A stretch of 64,000 bases of DNA, from the NCBI GenBank assembly GCA_030549335.1, contig CM060196.1:18620501-18684500 (forward strand). Direction: 5' to 3'. Positions 54,829 to 64,000 of this stretch are shown piece after piece; the stretch's first letter is position 1, and the number at the start of each line of letters is the position of its first letter. Position numbers and translations under genes: made by a program. The notes beneath the pieces are model-generated. The model was not told the origin of the DNA. It saw nothing but the letters and a program-made list of their open reading frames with translations, and made no database searches. The stretch is from Pontederia crassipes. Taxonomy: Eukaryota; Streptophyta; Magnoliopsida; Commelinales; Pontederiaceae.

Positions 54829-57800
54829 TAATGATATTAGTTTTATAAAGAAACATATCAAAATATGAGATAAATGCATAATAAACATAAATAATATATA
54901 TTTATATAATTTCTCCACGTCTTTAAATATTTTCTATTTCATTGTATAGTTAAATGAAAGATTATTTATTTCTTTATTATTAATAATGAAAAACAATTAA
55001 TGAATCTTATGCATTTATATAAGTGGATTTAATAAACAAATGGAATTGCTTATGCATAAAAGGAGTAACTTTATTTTAATTGGTTTAGTTTAATAATTAA
55101 TGGCATTCCACGAATCACTCAGAGAACGTTTCCTGCATTATTTTTTCACATTACTTAGTAATCTTCATTGCTTAACAGAAAAATTGTCACATGTACATTA
55201 TCTTGTTTACTATGAACAAGTAATCTTTTCAGTAATTTAAATGATACTATACAACTTTACTAAAATATCCTTTATCACTAATATTAAATTAAATATTATA
55301 TAATTCAACTAAAAACTCAAATAAAATTAATAAATTAAATAAATATAATTATAAAATATTTCATATCTCTTTAAAATGAAAAATAATGGTAATGTGTGTA
55401 ATATTTAAAATAATAACTAAATAATAATATGCAATTCATGTGAATAACAATAATAAAATATTTTTAAATAAATTAATATTATTAATTATGATGTTAATAA
55501 TATTATTGATTATTGTTATAATAATTTTTATATTATTTTTATATTTTATTTGTCTAAGATAGGAAAGGATAAAAATGAAAAGAAAATATAAATAAATTGT
55601 CAGTGGTAATCTGAATGGACATCCTCCTCCTAATCAATGTGGATTATCACTTCATAGGCAATCTGCATTAATAGGCAATCCAAATTATTTATAAATTAAA
55701 ATAAAATAAATAAAGTAATATAGTAGACTGAGGTAATTTAATTTAAGATTGTTAGTAATGTAGAAAAATAAAACGTCATTGAAGATTGATAAACAATTAT
55801 TGAGCATTGATTGAATTGGGCTAATTTTTTTCTGGGCTAGTGGGTTAATGGGCTGATCTTCCATCATTTTTCTCTTTTGCGACCCTCGACCACAAACATG
55901 AAGTAGTTATTGTCTTCATGTTAAACAACTCTTTTATCATATTTCGGCTCTATTTGTTTATTCTTAAAGTTTAATATATAGATTATCGTCTTCATGCTAC
56001 AAATTGTTTTTTATAGAAAAAATGTCACCAAAACTAATAATTTCGTTTTACAATAACACTTCTTGGAATTCTAACTTGTGCTGAACAATATATTTTTTTT
56101 AGTTTTCTTGTGATATATAAAATCCAACAAGGAGAGATTAAAAAATATATTAAAGATAAATATACAGGCAATTTGGCATATTTAGCAAACCTTACCATTA
56201 TTTTTTTAAAAAAAATATTGCTTTCATCTGGCATTCTCTCAGTTTGCTTGCTGCATAGGTACTCCAAGTTTATAAGGTACACAAATCACAGCATGAAGAA
56301 CTGGTGAAATTGAAATTATTGTGACACATAACATCGCAATAATAATATCAAACGCAGTTTCATTTAAAAAATAACTTATAAACTCCAGAAAAATAATGGT
56401 GATATGACACAACTTGAGGGAAAATTTTGATATATAATTAACTTGGAAAAAAAAAATTCATCTCTCCTCACTGTTGAACATTTTTTTCGTTCTTCACCGT
56501 CATCAAATGTCGATAGCAAATGATTTTTTATTGTAAATTTCTCAATTTTTGAGAAACTCAATCGATAATTCAATCCACGATATAAGTTGAAAGTCCCATT
56601 ATATTTATATAAAAAGAGGTACTTGGATGAAAAATATGATGACTGATGCGGTCCAATACCACAACTGCGCCCTTATTCTTACTGGAAAAGTAAAAGTTTG
56701 ACTTAGTTTAGTGTCCGTTTTATCCACAAATAATCGACAACACATCATGCATGAAAAAAAGAAAAGAATTTTAACAACACATGTTAATGGTGGTGGACAT
56801 ATAATTATACTTTTTTGAGAAATAAATGTACGAGTTCAATATAAATAAATGTATAGCTGATTCGTTTTAGCTGGTAGAAAAAAAAATTTAGATAGCTCAT
56901 CCTTTTTCAACATAATCAATTAACAAAGCAAATTCACCATTAAAGATTTAAAGTGAAGATCTAATAGTGAACATGTGTGTTTTTTTCATTTTTTTATTAT
57001 TTTCAATTTATGTCTTCTAGGGACAAGTATTTATATTTGCATCTTGTTAACTTAGCGATATATTTAATTATTCCTCCATGCATTGAATTCATTGGCATGC
57101 CATTCCAAAAAACACAAAAATGTCATGGATGCTTACACATCCATGGCAAGCCATGTGATCTTTTTCTGTATATCCAGCACACAGCTCACACACACAACAG
57201 AGACACCTTAACACACACACACACACATCCAATTCCAGTAACAAAAACAAATAATTATAAGTTACATTCCTCAATCCCCACACATTTTTTCTTTTCATCC
57301 AATTTACCTCTTATTTTAATACAATTATTGCTATTTAACTAATTCGACATTTCAAAACTAAAGCGATAAGTTCACTAAATTGATGATTCAAAAAAATTTG
57401 AACCTATAATATTTAGCTCCAAGAATTTAATTGCGTTAATCATCTCAATTTATTTCAAGATAATTTGGTATCTTATCACATGTAAATGAGATTGATAACG
57501 GAAAAAGTCAGTTGATCATGCATATTAACTGGATCAACAGATTCTTTGGTTAAGCTTGTGTGTATTTAGTTGCATATGTTTAAAGTTATATATAATTCTT
57601 TTACACTAATTTTTGAGACAGTGCATTGACCAAAAATATTTTCCCATTTTTCCCCCTTAGTTTCCCGGTTGTTAAAAAAAAGCGTAGAACTATTATTTTT
57701 ATATGTACAGAAAACTCTTAACACTAATCAAATTTGGTTGGCATAACTTATTAATATGATTGTGTCCCAATGAGTCATTGGAAGTTAATAATCATATGTT

Positions 57801-58199
57801 CGACTTCTGAAGCTACAAAAGTGCCGTTTTGATCTTTACTCTTATTTTGAATTAGTCAAATATTAATAACTCTACCTACCGAAACTTTCGAGTGGAAATT
57901 GGGTATAAGAGAATATACATATTGATAGCACAATCAAATTATTTACATTGAATTATAGTGTTATAATCCAAAATAAAAAGTCGAGGTGGTCCTTACGCCA
58001 ACCACCACACCCAATCACTCACTCTCTCTCGCGAAAGACAGCTGTGCATTCGGCAGCACACGACATTAGTCAAAATCTTTCCAAATAATTTGCGGATAAG
58101 ATTAATTAATTCATATAATTATTATTTGAAGTTAACAAATAACTAAACATAATACACAATTAGGTTTTATTATGAGAGGATAAGATGAATTAATTCCAA
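54829..58199. other. AT-rich intergenic DNA
   Basis: No gene found; short frames lack domains or conserved composition. 54840-55800 and 56050-57000 are extremely AT-rich. A (CA)n run lies at 57211-57227. 57960-58070 is a short less AT-rich stretch with CT-rich sequence that could be a degenerate promoter or leader, with nothing coding behind it. Confidence 0.5.
57211..57227. repeat. (CA)n microsatellite
   Basis: About eight CA units. Confidence 0.85.
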
Positions 58200-58640
58200 C
58201 ATCTTCCACTCATACATAATAGTTAGTCGGCCTCTACGAGCGAAATCGAGCTTGCTACGGAAGTCATCGGCCGCTCCGAGCCAGAATAGGCACTCGTCGC
58301 CTTGCAACGGCCGATCCAGCTATTAACGAGCCGATCACGGCCTCGATGGCCATGAACGACCATATCCAGCCGCTCATGGCCATCTATCCATGAACAGCTA
58401 GAGATGCTAGTTCACGGCCGTGATGGCCTTGAATGGCCGAAACTAACCGTTGACATTCGGATCCGATCGTTGAGTGTCGGATCCGACCGTTGAGTGCTAG
58501 ATCCGGCCATTGAGTATCGGATCCAGCAATTCATAACTCGATCCGATCATTCACACCCCAAATGCAGCTGTTGAACCAAATGTGACTGTTGAATTCGGAT
58601 CGAGGCTCCGGTTGGCCCGATTTAATAAAAATTGCAGTTC
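58200..58640. repeat. GC-rich repeat field upstream of CACTA-2 tnp2, with a 20-bp minisatellite
   Basis: 58461-58560 holds about five 20-bp units on the pattern GATCCGACCGTTGAGTGTCG. The preceding 58270-58440 repeats ATGGCCATGAACG and ACGGCC words. It occupies the same place relative to tnp2 as the 30-bp array of CACTA-1 and shares the GGATC-GGCC flavour. Confidence 0.75.
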
Positions 58641-58818
58641 TTAGTTCGTAGTTTATATTTTTTAGTAGGGGCATCTCCGACTCATTCACATTGCATGTTC
58701 GTGGTTTCTTTTTTGTAATTTCTATTATCTTAATTTAAATTGAAATTATCTGGTCATTGTTAGAGTAATGTGTTAACATTGATCGCTTTTTTATTTCACA
58801 TAGTAATACGAAAAAATT

Positions 58819-61382
58819 ATGTATCCTCCGGAGCATCATCGATGACTGTACAATAGGTTGTGTATGGTTGACACAAGAATTCATAGATAGTGTTAAATAC
58901 TACACGAGAGTGGCTTGTCAGAGTATGCAGTTTCAACAAAAAGGAACTATAAGATGTCCTTGTTTAAAATGTCAAAGCATGAAACTACACACTTTGGAAA
59001 TTGTCAAAGTTTATTTATATTGAAAGAGTTTCAAACTATATTATTGGTATTGGCGTGATCTTGGTGAGATGGAACCGTCATCGAACTTAGATATTGCACA
59101 AGAGGTTTCTATTAATATCGAGGATGATTTTACTTCTAAATATTAAAATTTGATTTATGATGCCGCTACAACCGAATATGATGACATCATATTTCAACAA
59201 GAGAATGAGGACGAGTCACCACATTCCGAAGCCGCTGATTTTTTCAAGTTACTAGTAATCTCGAGTGAACCCTTATGGCCCGATTGTGAAAATCATTCCG
59301 ATTATCATTAGCAATTAGAATGCTAAATTTGAAGACCGATCATAATATTTTACATTCTTGCTTTGATGCATTTATCAGATATTAAAAGAGGTCACACCAA
59401 TCCGGGGCTCGAATACCTAAGAATTATTACAGGACCAAAAGATTAGTTTCAAAACTTGGTCTTGGATTCATCAAAATAGCTTGTTGTCGAAATGGTTATA
59501 TGCTCTTTTATGGTGATGACATAAATTTGAGGGAGTGCAAATTTTGTGATGTTGAGCGATATAAATTCAAAGAACGAAGTTTCAGTAAAGATAATGCACT
59601 ACTTGCCTCTTATTCAAGACTTAAAAAATCATATTCGTCCGTAAGATCCGCGTCTCAAATGAAATGGCATGCACAACATAAGGCAACTCAATGTGTCATG
59701 CTCCACCCGTCTGATGGTGAAACATGGGAACATTTTGATCTTTTCTATCCAAAATTTGCAAATGATGAAAGAAATATAAAACTTGGATTATTCACAGATG
59801 GGTTTACACTGTATGGTCTGACGGCAATTCCTTATTCTTGTTGGCCGGTTATAGTTACACAATACAATTTGCCTCCTGGAGTATGTATGTCTGCTCCGTA
59901 TATATTTTTTACGTGCATTATTCCTGGTCCACACAGTCCTAAGCAGAAGATAGATGTGTACTTACAGCCTCTAATCGATGAATTAAAAGAGTTATTAAAT
60001 GGCATGCTTATGATGTCTCAACCAAACAGAACTTTACCCGAAAAGCTGCCCTACTATGGATAATCAATCATTTTTCGACATATGGAATGTTAAGTTGTTG
60101 GATGATTGCAGGTAAGTTAGGATGTTCGTATTGTATGGATAATTCAAATGCTTTCAATTTAAAAAATGGAGGAAAATTCTTGGTTTGATTGTGACATGAT
60201 TGGTTGTGTAGGATTACTGACAATCCAAATGACAAATATAGTAGTTGTGGTGTTTCGCACAATTGAATGAAATGTAGTATCTTTTGGGATCTAGCATATT
60301 GGAAAGATTATTTGATGTTATGCACATTGAGAAAAATATATTTGATAATGTCTTTCACACTATTATGGACATCAAGGGAAAGATGAAAGACAATATTAAG
60401 GTAAGATTGGATTTGAAGGAATATTATCAACGTCCCGAGTTACACCTTGTTACCTCGGCCAACGTAGATTATCCAAATTCAAAGCTTGCTACACACTTGC
60501 GAAAGATGAAAAGATGCATGTGCTTCGATGGGTTCGTGAGTTAAGACTGCTCGATGGTTATGCTTCAAAGCTAACACGATGTGTAGATATAAATAATTTA
60601 CGTTTGTTTGGCGTGAAGAGTCGTGATTGTCATATCTTTATGCAATCTTTGCTTCCTATTGCATTTTCACAGTTGCCGAAAAAGATATGAAAACTGCTTA
60701 CAAAGTTGAGTTAAATTTTTAACGATCTATGTTTGACAATATTCATCGTGTAAAATATGGTGCAATTGGAACTTAATATTCCAATCATTTTATGCAAGCT
60801 AGAAAAGATATTTCCTCTTGATTTTTTTTATTCCATGGAACATCTGCCGATTCATCTGTCATATGAAGCAAAAGTCGGTAGACCAGTTCAATACAGGTGG
60901 ATGTATCCATTTGAGAGATATCTTTAAAAGAACTATAAAAATAAAGCTCGTGTAAAAGGATCCATTTATGAGACGTACATTATTCAGGAGATTTCTTATT
61001 TTTGTTCATATTACTTCGAATCCCATGTCAAATGCGCCAGAACTATAGTTGGTCGAAACGATGAAATCCATGAAGGAACGCCGAGGACACACAATTGCTT
61101 GAACTTTAATCAACTTGCTAAACACTATGACAATCAAAAGTAGATGGTTGAATGACGCAGAATTCAAGACGGCAATGAATCATATCCTCTTAAATACGCT
61201 AGAGGTGCAATGCTATATCACGCAAGTTAAATATTTCATGTGTCCAATGTTTTAGTGTACACAAATTTATTTTAAATCTTCATGCTTACTTTTGTAATGC
61301 TTTCTTGCAATACTACAATATCCCAGATGAAGAAGTACAACTAAGAATTAAGAACGATTTCGCACAATGATTCAAGAATCAC
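58819..61382 (+). pseudogene. tnp2 transposase remnant of CACTA-2
   Basis: Starts MYPPEHHR then a stop where tnp2 proteins have Trp. Fragments in order: acidic segment (59155-59300, DAATTEYDDIIFQQEN); zinc-type ECKFCDVERY near 59530; a 187-codon open frame 59500-60063 with the Transposase_21 core (YSCWPVIVTQYNLPPG, FFTCIIPGPHSPKQ); continuation INHFSTYGMLSCWMIAGKLG near 60070; DVMHIEKNIFDNVFHTIMDIK (60310-60380); DUF4218 (60885-61080, WMYPFERYL, SYFCSYYFESH); and an end near 61382 at a GTAAGT donor. Many stops and frameshifts. The DUF4216 end is missing, cut off by the LTR at 61475. Terminal CACTA sequences were not found. Confidence 0.82.
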
Positions 61383-61474
61383 GTAAGTTTCACACAAATT
61401 TCTTAGTGAAATATCACCAAAAAAAGTGTGTTGATGGCTTTAATTAAATTTCTTCTAATACCTGTACAAAATAG
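61383..61474 (+). other. CACTA-2 intron start and breakpoint
   Basis: GTAAGT donor followed by about 90 bp of unassigned sequence before homology to the LARD LTR begins near 61475. No target duplication could be seen. Confidence 0.4.
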
Positions 61475-61930
61475 AAGTCTTACTAGACAAGAGGTAGGAA
61501 AAGAGGATTCCTAATTAAGATTAGGAGTTGAAGTCATAATGAGATTAGGAATTCAAAATTTAATTTGAATCTAACTAGAAGTTTATGGTGTAAAAGGAGT
61601 CCTAATGAGAGTTAAGATAAGAGTTTTATGTCCAAAAATATTTAAAAGATAAAATAATATTATTTTATTTTAAAAATTACAAAACAAGAATCTTATTTAT
61701 TTATTTAATTCCGAAATTCAGGAATAAATATATTTAAGAGAGATAAATAAAGAAAAGATAATTAGAAGAGGATTAGGAATAAAGTTTATTGAAGGATTGC
61801 TAATGAGGTTGAAATTAGGAGTTTTAAGAATAAAAATATTCAGAAAATAAAATAATGATAAATTATTATTTTAATTCCAAAAATTAATAAATAGCATTAT
61901 TAATTAGATTAGCACTAGGGAGACTCTACC

Positions 61931-61941
61931 CTATAAATAAG
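61931..61941 (+). promoter_or_regulatory. TATA box of the right-hand LARD-family LTR
   Basis: CTATAAATAAG, at the same place as the TATA box of the 5' LTR at 34311-34301. Confidence 0.6.
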
Positions 61942-62439
61942 ACCCGAAGGATCTCCTTCAACACATCTTTCCCTCTTCTCTACTTGAGTTTTTCCTCTAT
62001 TTTGGACCACATTTTCTTCTTCTTCGGTGCGCATGCGTGGGAGTTCCAACCGGCCATCCAATCTTGGGTATACCCTCTGTCCAAAGACGTCGGCCTCATG
62101 ATTAGTCATCGTTAGATCTCGCCGAAAATTACGTTCAAAGTCTCGGGTTTTAGGTAGTCTAAAATAGTGAAGCTCCATAAGATTTCGAATTCACTTTTGG
62201 ATATGATTTCTTAATGAAATAGTTAAAATAATGGATGAGTTAAGATCAATATGTGTTCTCCTATATTCCAAGAGTAGTTCCATATAGTTTTATTTCAAAC
62301 GAAGTACTGTACCAAAAGTTATAATAGGCTAAAGTTTTGGAAAAATACCACCGAAATTCTGATAGTCAGAACTCGGCCCCCACAGCATGAACCTGGCTAG
62401 AGTTTTGTTGTGAAATCGTAAAGCAGGCAAAATCCTTTT

Positions 62440-63190
62440 CCAAACCCGACCCGGATTTGAAGAAGCCCGGCCCGGGTGTCTGGCACCCAGCTCGGGTTTG
62501 CCGCAACGCGTTTCGGTCTTTCAACCGCCGACGACTAAACGACCCAACCCACGTTGGAATTACACCCAATCCGGGTTAGTGAATGTCATCCTACGTGACG
62601 ATGAGGTCAGCGAACCCGCCCCGAGCTACCTTGAACCCGACCCAAGTTCTGATAGAAAAAGTAGGGGAGTGCAACACCGAGAATCCGATCTAAATCTCTA
62701 TGAACGCAGACCGAGTTCAGCCACAACCCGGCTTGGATTTAAGGCAGCCCGGCCCGAGCTCTGCCACGATCATCTTTCGAGCGTCGGATCCCTTTCTCGA
62801 TGACCTGGTCCGCGTTGGGTTCATACTCATCCCGGGCAAGCGAACACCATCATGGAGGATGATGCGGATAGCGAACCCGGCCTGAGCTACCTCAAACTTG
62901 ACCCGGTTCTGTTAGGAAGAAGAGAAGAGCACAACACCGAGAAGCCCGGCCCGGGGATCCGGCACTGGGCTCGAGTTTGCCATGACGCGTTTTGGCATTT
63001 CAGCCAAAAATGACTGAACGAATCGGCCCGCGTTAGATTACACCCGATCCGGGTAGGTCACTCTGCGTGATGATGAGGTCAGCGAACCCGGCCTAGGTTC
63101 ATATATGAAAAGTAGGGGAGTGTAACGCCGAGCATCTCACCCAAGTCTCGATGAGCGTGGACTGAGTTCAGCATGAACTCAGCTCGGATT
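62440..63190. repeat. GC-rich tandem array in the right-hand LTR
   Basis: Two long units about 478 bp apart (62463 and 62940) share AAGCCCGGCCCGGG, GGGTTTGCC-like, ACGCGTTT and GATGAGGTCAGCGAACCCG; a half unit begins near 62743. The 5' LTR at 33300-33900 has fewer units. Frames at 62366-62885 come from this repeat. Confidence 0.72.
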
Positions 63191-64000
63191 TGATGGCACC
63201 CAGCCCGAATTTATAGAACATAGAAGAAATTAGTTGTTTTTAATTGTTATAATGTGCAATGATTATTTTACCCTTGTGTTAATAATGCTTCTTGATATGG
63301 AATGTCACCGAATCGAATCACATAGAAAAAAAATAAAGGTGGGTATTAATAGCTCCACCACCCTAATCATTATCATGGGTAAATAAAAGCCCCACACCTT
63401 TTTATTGGGCCTGACATTGCCTTATTTTTGGTCTTGGTTTGATCCACTTTGATCATGCATGGAGTGCCATGAATATCCATAATAAAAGAAGTCGAGCTCG
63501 CATTAGGACAACACATATAGATGTCATAGGAAAGTAAAAGATATAGTGAAAAGAACATAAAAGAATAGAATTGAAAGAACAAAAAAGAAGAGCTGAAATA
63601 ACGAAAAAAATAGAACATAATAGAAAAGAGAAATAATAGAAAAGAACATAATCGAAAAGAAGAAAGAACCGGAAGGAATAAAAAGAACTAAATCGAAAAG
63701 AGCATGGTTTTCTCATACTGAAAGCTTGCTTATTTGCATTAAGTTTGCTTATCCAAATATATTATCTTATGTACTAAGTATTTTATACTCATGGCAATTC
63801 TATTTCCCTATGTTTGAATCACACAAATAACTGAACCGATAAGAATGGAGGCGTGTGCAGCTGGAGATGTTCGTGGTGATTGCAATTGTACATGAGAAAG
63901 ATGTTTAGTTTATGTTATTTATTTCCTTTCAGTTGCTACTCTAATATAATAGAATTGATAGGAGGACCACTTTGGAACAATAGACATGCGCACTATTATA

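Larger units (their letters stand above)
61475..64000 (+). repeat. LARD-family LTR, plus strand, 5'-truncated, running to the window end
   Basis: Matches the reverse complement of 32170-34850: AGAGGTAGGAAAAG near 61490, CTAATGAGAGTTAAGATAAGAG near 61605 in order, TATA box CTATAAATAAG (61931-61941), GC-rich CCCGGCCCGGG field (62370-63200) and the purine tract (63520-63710). The first 190 bp of the LTR are missing at the CACTA-2 junction. Internal sequence, if any, lies outside the window. Confidence 0.78.

Noticed and set aside
56977..57342. 121-codon frame with Cys/His residues
   Set aside because: Contains the (CA)n repeat, lacks a domain and lies in AT-rich DNA; likely chance.

Overview
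The window looks like nuclear DNA of a flowering plant, probably a monocot. It is AT-rich, packed with plant-type transposable elements, and holds one recognisable host gene whose first exon is markedly GC-rich (a 5'-to-3' GC gradient common in monocot genes). I saw no tRNA, rRNA, CRISPR array or bacterial feature. Species cannot be named from sequence alone.

Host gene (2463-6671, minus strand): a four-exon NADPH-dependent aldo-keto reductase of the plant AKR4 type. It would encode 323 residues with all four catalytic residues, but a 2946-bp solo LTR (2671-5616) sits inside exon 4, flanked by a perfect 5-bp target duplication (CATAC). No other lesion was seen in the coding sequence.

Left flank (1-2462): AT-rich DNA with a 160-bp tandem duplication and a GC-armed inverted-repeat element (about 1085-1985).

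Nested block (7680 to about 37200): an old, pol-less Sirevirus-like Copia element (Copia-2) was invaded twice. A 9070-bp CACTA transposon (11346-20415, TSD CTT) carries decayed tnp2 and tnpA-like genes and arrays of palindromic subterminal repeats. A minus-strand non-coding LTR element of the LARD type (20532-35017, TSD TTTAT) was itself split by a younger Sirevirus-like Copia (Copia-1, about 21825-31546, TSD ACATT) with gag, pol and an envelope-like third reading frame.

37.2-49.3 kb: a decayed non-autonomous CACTA (about 38660-40082), a LINE-type RNase H fragment, a long-TIR (MULE-like) element (41579-46970) containing a truncated Ty3/gypsy element (42040-46393), and another CACTA piece of the same family as the first, in opposite orientation (47467 to about 49262).

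49.3-58.2 kb: mostly unassigned AT-rich DNA, plus tandem TRIM-like mini-retrotransposons (52667-54828) interrupted by a hAT-like MITE (53553-54236). 58.2-64 kb: a second, broken CACTA tnp2 gene (58819-61382) with its own minisatellite, cut off by a plus-strand LTR of the same family as the LARD, which runs to or past the window edge.

All element proteins are pseudogenic. The biological interest lies in the disrupted reductase gene with a possible in-frame splice bypass, the reconstructable order of insertions, and the unusual repeat arrays inside the elements.
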